64,000 nucleotides of DNA, from the NCBI RefSeq assembly GCF_019890635.1, contig NZ_JAIOAB010000007.1, forward strand, positions 123,784 through 187,783. Reading direction: 5' to 3'. Within the stretch, counting starts at the first letter, position 1. Each line of letters opens with the position of its first letter. Shown piece by piece: positions 16,156-25,155 of the stretch. A program made the position numbers and the translations under genes. Source of the stretch: Streptomyces sennicomposti (lineage in GTDB: Bacteria; Actinomycetota; Actinomycetes; Streptomycetales; Streptomycetaceae). The notes under the pieces were generated by a model. The model saw only the letters and a list, made by a program, of their open reading frames with translations. It ran no database searches and was not told the DNA's origin.

Positions 16156-18261
16156 ATGAGCCGAGAAGAGCGGCGCTTCGAGTGGCCGGACCGTCCGGAG
16201 GACGGCGCGGCGGACCCGAGCGGGCTGCTGGATCTGCTGGGCGTCGCCGCGGTGCTGGTGGAGGCCGACGGCCGCATCGACATGTGGAGCCCGCAGGCCG
16301 AGGAACTGTTCGGCTACACCCGCGCCGAGGCCGTCGGCCGGTACGCCGCGCCGCTGCTCCTGCACCCCGAGCACCGGGAGGCCGCGATCAGGCTGTTCTC
16401 CGAGGTCATGGCGACCGGCCGCTGCTGGGCCGGGGCGTTCCCCGTCCGGCACAAGGACGGCGGCACCCGGCTGGTGGAGTTCCGCAACATGCGGCTGACC
16501 GACAACCTCGGCGACCACTACGCCCTGGGCCTGGCCACCGACCGGTCCACGGTCCAGGAGGTGGAGCGGCAGGTGGCCCTGTCCACCCGGCTGGTCGCGC
16601 AGGCGCCGATGGGGCTGTCCGTGCTGGACACCGGTCTGCGCTACCTCGCCGTCAACCCGGCCCTGGCCGCGATGCACGGCGTCGCCGAGGCCGACCACAT
16701 CGGCCGGCGCTTCGGCGACATCCTGCCGGGCCCGTCGTTCAAGGATCTGGAGCGGGCCATGCGGCAGGTCCTGGCCTCCGGCGCGCCGATCGTGGACCAG
16801 GAGGTGGTGGGCCGTACCGCCGCGGACCCCGAGCACGAGCACGCGTGGGCGGTGTCGTTCTACCGGCTGGAGGACCATCACGGCCATGTGCTGGGCATCG
16901 CCAACGTGGTGGTGGACGTCACCGACCGGTACCGGGCGGCCAAGGAGGCCGACCGGGCGCAGCGCCGTCTGCGGCTGATGGCCACCGGCTCGGCCGGCAT
17001 CGGAACCACCCTGGACGTGGAGCGCACCGCGCGGGAACTGGCCGACGTCGTCGTGCCCGACCTGGCCGACATGGTCGCGGTGGACCTGCTGGACTCGGTC
17101 CTGCAGACCGGCCGCACGGACGTGGGCGAGGAACCGGCGCTGTTCCGCGCCCTGGCGGTGAAGACCGCCTACGCCACCGACGCCGAACAGGCGCTCGTCC
17201 CGCCGGGCCGCCTCACCGCGTACCACGCCGACCATCCGGCGGCCCACTGCGTACGCACCCGGCGGCCGGTGCTGATCACCCGCCTGGACAGGGGGGACGT
17301 CGAGCGCATCGCCGCCGACTCCGAGGCGGCGCGGCTGCTCGCCGAGGCCGGGGTGCACACCGACATGGCGGTGCCCCTCATCGCCCGCGGGCACATCATC
17401 GGCGTGATGGGCCTGGCCCGCGCCCGCAACCCGCAGCCCTTCGACGAGGACGACCTCACCCTCGCCTGCGAGCTGGCCTCGTGCGCCGCGCTGAGCATCG
17501 ACAACGCCGTCCTGCACCAGCACATCCGCAGCGCCGCCGAGACCCTCCAGCGCAGTCTGCTGCCGCATCCGTCGCCCCGCCATCCTGGCCTGGAGGTCGC
17601 CGCCCGCTACCGGCCCGCCCAGGCCTTCAGCGAGGTCGGCGGCGACTGGTACGACGTGATCCCGCTGGACGGGGACCGGACCGCCCTGGCGGTGGGCGAC
17701 GTCATGGGCAGCGGCATCCCGGCGGCGACCACGATGGGCCGGCTGCGCACCGCCACCTCCACCCTCGCCGACCTCGATCTCGGCCCGGCCCGCATCCTCA
17801 CCCACCTGGACAAGATCACGCTGGGTCTCGACCCGTACATCGCCACCTGCGTGTACGCGGTCTACGACCCCCACCACGCCCAGCTGCGGGTGGCCTCCGC
17901 CGGTCATCTGCCGCCGGTGCTCGCCCGGGCCGGGCAGGCGCCCGAACTCCTCGATCTGCCGAGCGGCATCCCGCTGGGGGTCGGCGGCGCCCCGTTCCAG
18001 GCCGTCACGCTTCCGCTGCGCCCGGGTGACCAGCTGGTCCTGTACACCGACGGGCTGGTCGAGACCCGCCATGACCCCATCGACAAGCGTCTGGAGGAAC
18101 TGCTGCGGCTGCTGTCGGAGCCGTACGCCTCCGCGGAGGAGACCTGCGACCAGCTCCTCCAGCGGCTGCGGCACCCGGCCGGGCACGACGACGTCGCCCT
18201 CCTCATCGCCCGCGCACACCCGCTGACGACGGACGGCGCGCCCGGCCCGGGCCGCGCCTGA
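16156..18261 (+). CDS. PAS-PAS-GAF-SpoIIE protein phosphatase
   Basis: 701 residues. Two PAS domains (about 22-135, with LVEADGRIDMWSPQAEELFG; and about 145-275, with LSVLDTGLRYLAVNPALAAM), a GAF domain (about 295-460, TYAVDD-like core DMAVPLIARGHIIGVMGLAR), then a SpoIIE/PP2C domain from about 480 to 690. Metal-binding Asp residues occur in VGGDWYDVIPL, GDVMGSG and HDDVALL. This architecture dephosphorylates anti-anti-sigma factors in partner-switching networks, here gated by a ligand, redox or other signal at PAS/GAF. No anti-sigma kinase domain or gene is adjacent. ATG 16156 follows AAGGAACG. Confidence 0.92.
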   Translation: MSREERRFEWPDRPEDGAADPSGLLDLLGVAAVLVEADGRIDMWSPQAEELFGYTRAEAVGRYAAPLLLHPEHREAAIRLFSEVMATGRCWAGAFPVRHKDGGTRLVEFRNMRLTDNLGDHYALGLATDRSTVQEVERQVALSTRLVAQAPMGLSVLDTGLRYLAVNPALAAMHGVAEADHIGRRFGDILPGPSFKDLERAMRQVLASGAPIVDQEVVGRTAADPEHEHAWAVSFYRLEDHHGHVLGIANVVVDVTDRYRAAKEADRAQRRLRLMATGSAGIGTTLDVERTARELADVVVPDLADMVAVDLLDSVLQTGRTDVGEEPALFRALAVKTAYATDAEQALVPPGRLTAYHADHPAAHCVRTRRPVLITRLDRGDVERIAADSEAARLLAEAGVHTDMAVPLIARGHIIGVMGLARARNPQPFDEDDLTLACELASCAALSIDNAVLHQHIRSAAETLQRSLLPHPSPRHPGLEVAARYRPAQAFSEVGGDWYDVIPLDGDRTALAVGDVMGSGIPAATTMGRLRTATSTLADLDLGPARILTHLDKITLGLDPYIATCVYAVYDPHHAQLRVASAGHLPPVLARAGQAPELLDLPSGIPLGVGGAPFQAVTLPLRPGDQLVLYTDGLVETRHDPIDKRLEELLRLLSEPYASAEETCDQLLQRLRHPAGHDDVALLIARAHPLTTDGAPGPGRA

Positions 18262-18331
18262 TCACACCTGGCGCCACACCCCTCGCAGGCCCGCCCGCGC
18301 CTCCGCCTCCGTCGCCGCCGAGTGCGACTGC

Positions 18332-18967
18332 TCAGCCGACCCCGGCGTCGCGCGGTCCGGCGTCGCGCGGTGCGCCGCCGTGCGGTGCGCCGCCGTGCGC
18401 CAGGGCCTCGGCGGCCCGGCTCCGGAAGGATCGGAACCGGCGCAGGTACGACCGTGCCATGGGGCCCGGCGGGACGCCGCGGGCGAAGGCCCGCATGTTG
18501 CGCTCGCCGGTGTTGTAGCCGAGGGCGAGGAGTTCGTCGCGGGTGTAGCGGCGCACGTGCCGCCGCGGCAGGCTCCGGTCGAGGTCGCTCAGGTGCAGGG
18601 CCGCCGCGTGGACGGCGAAGGCCGGGTCGTCGCGCAGGTCCTGCCACGGCCGCGTCAGACCGTGGGCGCGCCGCACCCGCTCGAACGTCGCCCGGTGCAT
18701 GTTGGCGACCCCGAAGGACGCCCCGGGCTTCCACCACTGCCACAGGCGTTCCAGCAGCGGGTGGTGGGGTTTGTACGCCTCGTTGTGGAGCACGGTCATC
18801 ACGAGCAGGGGCGACACCCCGGCCGCTTCCGCGCCGCGCACCACGTGTGCGGCGTAGGCGGCCGGGTCGTAGCCGCCGGGCCGCAGCGGCGGCGTCCTGG
18901 CCGCGCCGCCGTCGCCGTCCACCGGCCGGTGCCGCCGCTCCGGCGCCGCCGTGGTCCGCTCGCTCAT
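18332..18967 (-). CDS. Lytic transglycosylase-like (SLT) protein
   Basis: 211 residues from ATG 18967, preceded by GGGGAGAGG. SLT/lysozyme-like motifs are in order: LLVMTVLHNEAYKPHH with the catalytic Glu, ASFGVANMHRATFE, and LLALGYNTGERNMRAF, matching Glu, Gly-x-x-x-Met and Ala-Tyr-Asn motifs of transglycosylases that cleave peptidoglycan glycan chains. No signal peptide is visible from this start, which is odd for a wall enzyme. The C-terminal tail is a Gly/Ala/Pro/Asp-Ala-Gly repeat. Confidence 0.75.
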   Translation of the reverse strand: MSERTTAAPERRHRPVDGDGGAARTPPLRPGGYDPAAYAAHVVRGAEAAGVSPLLVMTVLHNEAYKPHHPLLERLWQWWKPGASFGVANMHRATFERVRRAHGLTRPWQDLRDDPAFAVHAAALHLSDLDRSLPRRHVRRYTRDELLALGYNTGERNMRAFARGVPPGPMARSYLRRFRSFRSRAAEALAHGGAPHGGAPRDAGPRDAGVG

Positions 18968-19088
18968 CCCCGCCCGCCTCTCCCCTGCCGTCCGCCCTCG
19001 CCGGGCCGGCAGGCCGTCCGCTGTCCTGAGACCCGCATGCCCCGGCGCCCCGGCCTCAACCGCCGCCACGAACCCGTTCAGCACTCCG

Positions 19089-19670
19089 GTTGCGGATGGC
19101 CGTCATGGCGACGCCGCCGCCCTGTGGTCGGCCTTCGACGCCCAGATCCCACGGCACGCGCCCGAGCGGGCCGTCGACGTCATCGTCAACAACGCCGGCA
19201 TAGGACGCAGCGCGGACCTGGCGTCACTGACCGAGGACGGGTTCGACGAGGTCTTCGCCGTGAACGTCCGCGCACCCTTCTTCGTCGTGCGGGAGGGGCT
19301 GAAGCGGCTGCGCGACGCCGGCCGGATCATCAACATCTCCAGCGGCGCGGCCCACTTCGCCATGCCCGAGGCCATCGCCTACGGCGCCACCAAGAGCGCC
19401 CTGGACAACTTCACCCTCAACCTCGCCAAGGAACTGGGCGCCCGCGGCATCACGGCCAACTCGGTCGCGCCCGGGATCATCGACACGGACGTCAACGCGG
19501 GGTGGCTGCGCGGCAACCCGGAGGCCGAGGCCCACGCCGCCTCCCTGGCCGCGCTGGGCCGCGTCGGCCGGCCGGAGGACGTGGCCGACATCGTGGCCTT
19601 CCTCGCCTCGGACGACGCACGCTGGGTCACCGGCAAGGTGATCGACGCCACCGGCGGCTCCGGCCTGTGA
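19089..19670 (+). pseudogene. SDR oxidoreductase lacking its N-terminal NAD-binding half-domain
   Basis: The frame encodes VDVIVNNAGIGRSADLASLT, the catalytic Ser in IINISSGAAHF, the YxxxK pair in AYGATKSALDN, VAPGIIDTDV and the C-terminal VTGKVIDATGGSGL, so the second half of a classical SDR is intact. The TGxxxGIG dinucleotide-binding motif and about 55 preceding residues are missing; similarity starts at VADGRHGDAAALW. The only in-frame ATG upstream (18951) is antisense to the transglycosylase gene and leads through low-complexity sequence. The protein should not bind NAD(P). Probably a 5'-truncated gene. Confidence 0.75.
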
Positions 19671-19699
19671 GCCCGCGCACCGGGGCGGGAGCGACCGGT

Positions 19700-20584
19700 T
19701 CAGCCGGCCGGTTCTGCGAGCACCTCGGAGACGGCGCGGCGCCCCAGCTCGGCCATGGCGGGGTTGGTGTGGCGGTAGTAATCGATCCCGCTGACGAAGG
19801 TGAGTGCCCAGCCTCGACCGCGTGCCCAGGCAGCGTCGTCGAATTCTCCTGCCACGCGGTAGGTTTCCCGCGTCCGCGCACTGAGCAGCGTCCAGGCGGC
19901 CATGGCATCGCAGGCGGGGTCGCCCACGCCCGCGGTGCCGAAGTCGATCACCGCACGGAGCCGTCCGTCGTCGACGAGGATGTTGCCGGGGATGAGATCG
20001 CCGTGTGTCCACCTCGGCGGTCCGTCCCACTCCGGCTGGTCGAGGGCCTGTTCCCAGGCGGACAGGAGAGCGGGGGCGTCGATGTCGTCCGCCGCCTCGG
20101 CGGTCCACTTCCGTACGGAGGCGTCACGGGTGCGCAGCGGCACGCTCCGGTAGCCCGGGCGGGCTCCAGCGGTCTCGGCCTTGCGTAGCGCTGTGACGAA
20201 CTCACCGAGATCCCTGGCGAGTTGGTGGCCGTCGGAAGCATCGTCCGGATTGGTGGCGGGATGCGAGCCGTCGATCCAGCGGCTGATCGCCCACGGGAAG
20301 GGGTACCCGTGTCCCGGTCGCCCCACCGCGATCGGTTCCGGCACGGCAGTGGGCAGGGCAGGGGCCAGCCGTGGCAACCAGTCCTGCTCGAACTCCACTT
20401 GCCCGACGGCGCCCTCCATCCGGGGCAACCGGACGGCGAGTTCGTCGCCCAGCCGGTAGATCGCGTTCTCGGTGCCCGCGGAGTCCACCGAGCTGATGGG
20501 CAGGTCCGCCCACTGCGGGAATTGGTGCGTGATGAGCTGCCGCACCAGCGCGGCGTCGGTCGGAATCTCGTTCTCGTGCATCAT
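19700..20584 (-). CDS. APH-type aminoglycoside phosphotransferase family protein
   Basis: 294 residues. Kinase-like landmarks: NAIYRLGDELAVRLPR with the ATP-site Lys replaced by Arg in AVRLPR, the catalytic loop WTHGDLIPGNILVDD and the metal-binding VIDFGTAGVGDPACD. These define the choline kinase/APH fold. Family members phosphorylate aminoglycosides, macrolides, homoserine or other alcohols. Codon use is slightly less GC-biased than in the neighbours. Resistance cannot be inferred from sequence alone. A tandem ATG pair marks the start at 20584. Confidence 0.87.
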   Translation of the reverse strand: MMHENEIPTDAALVRQLITHQFPQWADLPISSVDSAGTENAIYRLGDELAVRLPRMEGAVGQVEFEQDWLPRLAPALPTAVPEPIAVGRPGHGYPFPWAISRWIDGSHPATNPDDASDGHQLARDLGEFVTALRKAETAGARPGYRSVPLRTRDASVRKWTAEAADDIDAPALLSAWEQALDQPEWDGPPRWTHGDLIPGNILVDDGRLRAVIDFGTAGVGDPACDAMAAWTLLSARTRETYRVAGEFDDAAWARGRGWALTFVSGIDYYRHTNPAMAELGRRAVSEVLAEPAG

Positions 20585-20739
20585 CGGTCCGAGACCCTAA
20601 CGAGGCGGCCGGCGGGGGGACATCGATTTTCTGCAGCACCGCGCGGAGACAGGACAGCCCGTCGGCTCTCGCGCTCCCGTCGGCCCGCGCCGGCCGGTTC
20701 GCACGGGTCTCGTACGGCTCTCGTACGAGTCTCGTACGG

Positions 20740-21678
20740 CTATGGGCGCCGGGGCGGAGAGGGGCGCTGCTCGGACCGGTGGGCGTCGAGGTCGGCGCGG
20801 CCGCCGGCGCCGAGGACTCCGGTGTCGGCGACCAGACGCGTCGAGGACTGGCGGCGCAGTTCCCGCCGGGCGAGACGGGTGACGAGGGGCGGGAAGGCGG
20901 GGCGCAGGGGCTGGCACCAGCGCAGCCAGGGGGGTGCGTAGATCTGGTGGGCCCGGTGGGTGATCCCGGCGGTCAGCCAGTCGGCGACCTGCGCGGTGCT
21001 GTGCACGGCGCGGGTGAAGCGGGGCTGGTTGTGCCTGAGGGCCCGCAGGACGGGGTGGTCGTCGATGCCGGTGACCATGTCGGTGTCGGTCCAGTGCAGA
21101 TAGGCGATGCCGACGGCGATCCCGTCGGGTTCGACCTCGCCCCGCAGGGCCTGGGCGAAGGACTCGACGCCGGCCTTGGAGGCGCAGTAGGCGCTCATCA
21201 TCGGGGCGGAGCCGAACGCGGCGGTCGAGGCGATCTGGAGGAAGTAGCCCCGAGTGCGGGCGAGTTGGGGCAGGAAGGCGCGGGCGGTGTTGGCGGAGCC
21301 GGTGAGGTTGACGTCGACGACCCGCTGCCACAGGTCCGCCGGGGTGTGCGCGAAGGGGCCGGCGGCGGCGATGCCGGCGTTGGCGACGACCACGCTCGCC
21401 TGTCCCAGCTCGGCGGCGATGCGGCGGGCGGCGTGTGCGAGTGCGGCGGGGTCGGTGACGTCGGCCTCGACGCAGACGGTCGGGCCGGGCAGGGACTCGG
21501 CCGCGCGGCACAGGGTCTCCTCCTCGCGCCCGACCAGCGCGACGAGCATCCCGGCCTCGGACAGCCGCCGGGCGAGGGCCTCGCCGACGCCGCGCGCGGC
21601 GCCGGTCACGACCGCGACCCGGCCCCGCAACGGCGGGACGGGGCTGCGACGCCGGCCGGTTCCGGGGATGACGCGCAT
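20740..21678 (-). CDS. Short-chain dehydrogenase/reductase
   Basis: 312 residues from ATG 21678, preceded by AAGGAACGAG. A complete classical SDR: VAVVTGAARGVGEALARRLS with the NAD(P) motif, VVVANAGIAA, the catalytic Ser in QIASTAAFGS and YxxxK in SAYCASKAGVE. The C-terminal region of about 70 residues (RAHQIYAPPWLRWCQPLRPA) is longer than in minimal SDRs and includes an amphipathic Pro/Arg-rich segment seen in SDRs acting on hydrophobic substrates. Substrate unknown. It is not in an operon. Confidence 0.87.
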   Translation of the reverse strand: MRVIPGTGRRRSPVPPLRGRVAVVTGAARGVGEALARRLSEAGMLVALVGREEETLCRAAESLPGPTVCVEADVTDPAALAHAARRIAAELGQASVVVANAGIAAAGPFAHTPADLWQRVVDVNLTGSANTARAFLPQLARTRGYFLQIASTAAFGSAPMMSAYCASKAGVESFAQALRGEVEPDGIAVGIAYLHWTDTDMVTGIDDHPVLRALRHNQPRFTRAVHSTAQVADWLTAGITHRAHQIYAPPWLRWCQPLRPAFPPLVTRLARRELRRQSSTRLVADTGVLGAGGRADLDAHRSEQRPSPPRRP

Positions 21679-21838
21679 AGGCTCTCGTTCCTTCGCGGCC
21701 GTCTGCCCCACCGACAGCGGCACCCCTATCGGCATACCCGGTAGGCGCCGCCCGCTCCGGCACTGCCACCCGATCGGCGCACCCCCGGACCGCCCCCGGC
21801 GTACGCCACAGGTCCGGCGGTACGAGCCCCGCGCACGG

Positions 21839-21874
21839 CACGGACCCCGCGTACGACACGGACCCCGCGTACGA
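21839..21874. repeat. 18-base tandem repeat beside a terminator
   Basis: Two exact units of CACGGACCCCGCGTACGA (21839-21856 and 21857-21874), with a degenerate third just upstream. They lie in the gap between the SDR start (21678) and the TerD-protein stop (22015), which otherwise holds only the hairpins described next. Confidence 0.85.
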
Positions 21875-21878
21875 CACG

Positions 21879-21920
21879 AAAAACCTCCGGCCGTCCCGCG
21901 TGCGGCGGGGCGGCCGGAGG
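21879..21920 (-). terminator. Intrinsic terminator of the TerD-protein gene
   Basis: CCTCCGGCCGTCCCGC (21884-21899) pairs with GCGGGGCGGCCGGAGG (21905-21920) with one mismatch and a 5-base loop. On the minus strand it is followed by a five-base U-run (AAAAA at 21879-21883). It lies about 95 bases after the TerD-protein stop. A second, weaker 9-base stem GAAGGGGCT (21945-21953) with AGCCCCTTC (21979-21987) sits between them. Confidence 0.8.
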
Positions 21921-22014
21921 CCTCGAGTCGTCGGCGAGGAGAGCGAAGGGGCTGGAATCAGAGAAAGATGGAGAAGGAAGCCCCTTCATGGCCTCGCCAC
22001 GGTCACGCTAGCAC

Positions 22015-24186
22015 TCAGGCGGGGATCAGGTCGCGCAGATTTTCGGGGGTGATGATCCGCGAGGCCGGGTGCAGCCCGTCGGGCCGCTCCAGGCCGATGT
22101 AGGTGACGGGGCCCGCCGGGAGCGTCCGGCCGTCCCACACGGTGACGATCGTCGCGCCGCCGGTCATCAGCTCGGTCAGATGGCGGACGGTGAGCTGCTC
22201 GCGCTCCACGATGCCGCGCAGCAGCGTGGCGACCGTCACCCGGTTGTCCTCGACCCGGTTGGCCGCCGGGGCGCCCTTCAGGTACAGGTGCAGCCACTTG
22301 GCGCGCCAGCGGCCGTCGGACCCGCGCAGGAACGCCAGCGGGAGCGCCACCCGGCCGGGGCCGCGCAGCTCCGACTTCATGCGCACGGTGCGCGGCTCGA
22401 ACGGCCGTCCCCGCTGCCCGGCCTCGCGCAGCATGAACCCGAAGAACGACTCCTCGGTCTCCTCGAAGCCCTCCCCGGCGTAGATGTCGACCTGCGGGAC
22501 GATGCAGGCGCTGCGTACGGCGCCCAGCCGCAGGTCGATGAACTCCGAGGCCCCGTCGGGCGCGTCCGTGATGTCACCGGAGTGCTCGCCCTCCACCTCG
22601 CGGAGGTTGGTGTAGGACAGCCAGGAGTCGGTGGCGTAGTCGGCGTCCAGCAGCAGCGCCGACAGGTCGTAGTCGGTGGTGCGTTCGGTCTGCTTCCAGT
22701 GGACGAAGAACCGCAGCAGTTCGCCGTCGACCGGGGACACCGAGCCGCGCGGCAGCACGCCGAGCCCGGCCGCGGTCGCCTTTCCGCTGAGCGGCAGCGC
22801 CACGTCCAGGACGTCCGGGTCGATCAGCAGGTGGTCCGTGGCGGGCAGCCGGCGGCGCAGCTCCGCGTCCAGGGCGCCGATCAGCCGGTCGCGTGCGGGT
22901 GCGGGAACCGGCGGGCGGGTGTCGTCGGTGACCCACGCGCGGCCGAGCCGGTTGACGAACACCCGTCGTTCCCCGGTCTCCCGCGCCCGGTTGTGCAGGT
23001 GTTCGCGCACCGAGAGCACGACCCGGCCGGACACGTCGGGCACGGTCTGCTCGGCGGCGGCCACGACCGCCTCGCGCTCCTCCTGTGTGCGGGCGGCGCG
23101 CAGCAGCCGGTCCAGGGAGCGGAACAGCTTGCCGGGCGCGGACTTCAGCAGGGCGACCGCGCCGGTGAGGTCGCCCGCGGCGAGCAGTTCCTCCACCCGG
23201 CCGTCCAGGGAGCGGGCGGCCTTCTCGCCGCGGGCGACGGCGAACACGTCGGCCGCGTGCGGCCACCGCGGGTACTCGTGCGGGTGCAGCCGCTCGCCGA
23301 GCCGCTTCCACATCTCGCGGTGCGCGTGGACGTCGGCGAGCTTGGCGGGCGCCGCGGCGACGACCGCGTCCAGGCCCGCGAGCAGCGTACGGCGCACCGG
23401 GCGAGGCAGCGCCCGCAGTCGCGTCGGCGCCCGCAGCGTCACATCGCCGCCCGCGAACGCGCAGGCCAGTCGCAGCACATCGGTGACGGTGTCCAGCAAC
23501 GGTCCCGAACCGGCCATGACACGGGCCAGGTTGAGCACGGCCCGGTTCTCGCGCACCGGGATCTCCGCGGGCTGCGGCCCGTCGGCGCAGTGCCCGGCCA
23601 GCTCCCGCAGATCGGCCAGCCCCTCCTCGCCCAGGGGCGTGGGGCTGCCCGCCAACGCCAGGTAGAGCGAGGTCAGTTCGTCCTCGGAGGAGCCGCCCCG
23701 GTGCAGGACCGTCAGCCGGTCGCCCGCCGCGGCGATCAGTTCGTCGTGGTGGGCGAGCATCCGCGCGTACGTGTGCTGGTAGGCGCCGTAGGCCGGGAGG
23801 GTGAGCAGGTCCACCACGCCGGTGCTCAGCTGCCGGAGTGTGTTCGCGCGCGTGGTGTCGTCGGCCAGCGCCTCGGTGACGCACCGCATCCAGAAGTCGA
23901 AGGTGTCCGGCACGCCGGCCGGGAAGTCGATGAAGTAGACGTTGTGCCGGACGTGGTCGCCGACCAGCTCACGGACGGTGCGCAGGGTGCGTGCGGCGAT
24001 GCCGACGACCGTGTCCCGGGCCAGTCCCGACAGATGCTCCAGCAGCTCCCCCGAGAGCTTGAAGCCCACGGACATCAGCGCGGCGTCGAACTGCCGTGCC
24101 GCGACGGCGCCTTCCCCTGCCGGTCCGTCGGGTACGGGGACGCGGTGGGTGTGCCGGATGACCAGGGGGTCGAGACGGTGAACCAT
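22015..24186 (-). CDS. Long TerD-family protein
   Basis: 723 residues from ATG 24186 with GGGAG upstream. The N-terminal 500 residues are helical: FDAALMSVGFKLSGELLEHL, then ARTLRTVRELVGDHVRHNVY and a GDLTGAVALLKSAPGKLFRS unit. The C-terminal part, about 520-690, is TerD-like: LSALLLDADYATDSW, VPQVDIYAGEGFEETEESFF and ALPLAFLRGSDGRWRAKWLH. TerD domains bind calcium and occur in tellurite-resistance and stress loci. No other ter genes are nearby. The frame continues upstream through a minisatellite, so a much longer product (start 24534) is formally possible but unlikely. Confidence 0.8.
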   Translation of the reverse strand: MVHRLDPLVIRHTHRVPVPDGPAGEGAVAARQFDAALMSVGFKLSGELLEHLSGLARDTVVGIAARTLRTVRELVGDHVRHNVYFIDFPAGVPDTFDFWMRCVTEALADDTTRANTLRQLSTGVVDLLTLPAYGAYQHTYARMLAHHDELIAAAGDRLTVLHRGGSSEDELTSLYLALAGSPTPLGEEGLADLRELAGHCADGPQPAEIPVRENRAVLNLARVMAGSGPLLDTVTDVLRLACAFAGGDVTLRAPTRLRALPRPVRRTLLAGLDAVVAAAPAKLADVHAHREMWKRLGERLHPHEYPRWPHAADVFAVARGEKAARSLDGRVEELLAAGDLTGAVALLKSAPGKLFRSLDRLLRAARTQEEREAVVAAAEQTVPDVSGRVVLSVREHLHNRARETGERRVFVNRLGRAWVTDDTRPPVPAPARDRLIGALDAELRRRLPATDHLLIDPDVLDVALPLSGKATAAGLGVLPRGSVSPVDGELLRFFVHWKQTERTTDYDLSALLLDADYATDSWLSYTNLREVEGEHSGDITDAPDGASEFIDLRLGAVRSACIVPQVDIYAGEGFEETEESFFGFMLREAGQRGRPFEPRTVRMKSELRGPGRVALPLAFLRGSDGRWRAKWLHLYLKGAPAANRVEDNRVTVATLLRGIVEREQLTVRHLTELMTGGATIVTVWDGRTLPAGPVTYIGLERPDGLHPASRIITPENLRDLIPA

Positions 24187-24271
24187 CCCGGCATGCTCCC
24201 AAGCCGGGCGGCTCACCCGCACCCGGTTTTCCGCACCCGGCCTTCCACCTACGCCTTCCGCACCCGGTCTT

Positions 24272-24397
24272 CCACCTCCGGCCTTCCGCAACCGGCCCTC
24301 CGCACCCGGCCTTCCACCTCCGGCCCTCCGCAACCGGCCCTCCGCACCCGGCCTTCCACCTCCGGCCCTCCGCAACCGGCCCTCCGCATCCGGCCGC
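24272..24397. repeat. 42-base tandem repeat, three copies
   Basis: Units start at 24272, 24314 and 24356, with a degenerate unit just upstream. The core is CCTCCGCAACCGGCCCTCCG. Because 42 is divisible by three, the array is open in several frames and would give a 14-residue Gly/Arg-rich repeat fused in frame before the TerD protein. It occupies most of the gap between the TetR gene and the TerD-protein gene. Confidence 0.85.
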
Positions 24398-24466
24398 CGC
24401 TCGGGCGGCGGACGCCGACGTCCCGCCCGGGCGTGCGACGCCGATCCCGGGGAGCGCGAGCGGCGG

Positions 24467-25066
24467 TCAACTCCTCGGCGCGTCCAGCAGGTTGTCCGCG
24501 AGGGCGTCCACCAGGGCGGGTGAGACGGGCGCACCGGTCAGGGCGCGGTAGACGAGCGGGCCGGTGATCGCGTCGAGCGTGGTGTCGGGGTCGAGATCGA
24601 GTGCGATCTCGCCGGCGGTGATCGCTCGCCTGAGCATGTCGCGTTCCTGGGCGCGGCGCGGACCGAGATAGCGCTCGTGGAAGCGCTCGGCCGTGCCGGG
24701 ATCGTGCTGCGCCTCGGCGAGCAGGGCGAGCAGCACCTTCCCGGCGGGGTCGTCCGTGAGGAAGCGCGCGAAGTCGCGGAGGTAGCCGCGGATGGTCTCG
24801 GCGGTGGGCTGCCCCGTCGGCACGGGCAGGCGTTTGCCGCTGTCCTCGATGAGCGTGTCGAGCAGGATCTCGACCTTCGAGGGCCACCAGCGGTAGATCG
24901 TCTGCTTGGCGACACCGGCCCGGCGGGCGATCGCCTCGACGGTCAGCGCGCCGAAGCCGTGCTCGGCGAGCAGGTCGTCCGCCGCGTGCAGCACGGCGAG
25001 ACGCGCGGCCTCGTCGCGCCTGTTGCCGGAGCGCGGCCTGCGGGGCTGGGGGCTGGCTGCGGACAT
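24467..25066 (-). CDS. TetR family transcriptional regulator
   Basis: 199 residues from ATG 25066. The N-terminal HTH reads ALTVEAIARRAGVAKQTIYR followed by WWPSKVEILLD, a textbook TetR DNA-binding domain. The C-terminal helical domain, with GEIALDLDPDTTLDAITGPL, resembles the TetR_C group with the Pro-Leu-Val-Tyr-Arg-Ala-Leu-Thr motif. It is divergent from an SDR gene, with a palindrome between them, so it probably represses both itself and the SDR. Ligand unknown. Confidence 0.9.
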   Translation of the reverse strand: MSAASPQPRRPRSGNRRDEAARLAVLHAADDLLAEHGFGALTVEAIARRAGVAKQTIYRWWPSKVEILLDTLIEDSGKRLPVPTGQPTAETIRGYLRDFARFLTDDPAGKVLLALLAEAQHDPGTAERFHERYLGPRRAQERDMLRRAITAGEIALDLDPDTTLDAITGPLVYRALTGAPVSPALVDALADNLLDAPRS

Positions 25067-25104
25067 GCGGCACACCCTACCGGGCGGTCTGCTCCACCTG
25101 TTGT

Positions 25105-25126
25105 CTAGACGCAACGCCGCGTCTAG
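25105..25126. promoter_or_regulatory. Palindromic TetR-type operator
   Basis: CTAGACGC (25105-25112) and GCGTCTAG (25119-25126) form a perfect 8-base inverted repeat with a 6-base centre. It lies 38 bases from the TetR start and 29 bases from the SDR start, a typical position for a shared operator in a divergent pair. Confidence 0.75.
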
Positions 25127-25155
25127 TCTGAGGTCTCGACCACCGAGGAGTGAAC

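Noticed and set aside
24187..24534. Gly/Arg-rich 14-residue repeat protein arm before the TerD protein
   Set aside because: A good ribosome site and ATG exist at 24186, and the arm overlaps the 3' end of the TetR gene.
22069..24567. 832-codon plus-strand frame opposite the TerD gene
   Set aside because: It is an antisense shadow with Val/Gly/Gln/Arg-rich composition and no recognisable domain, while the minus strand has TerD motifs, a ribosome site and a terminator.
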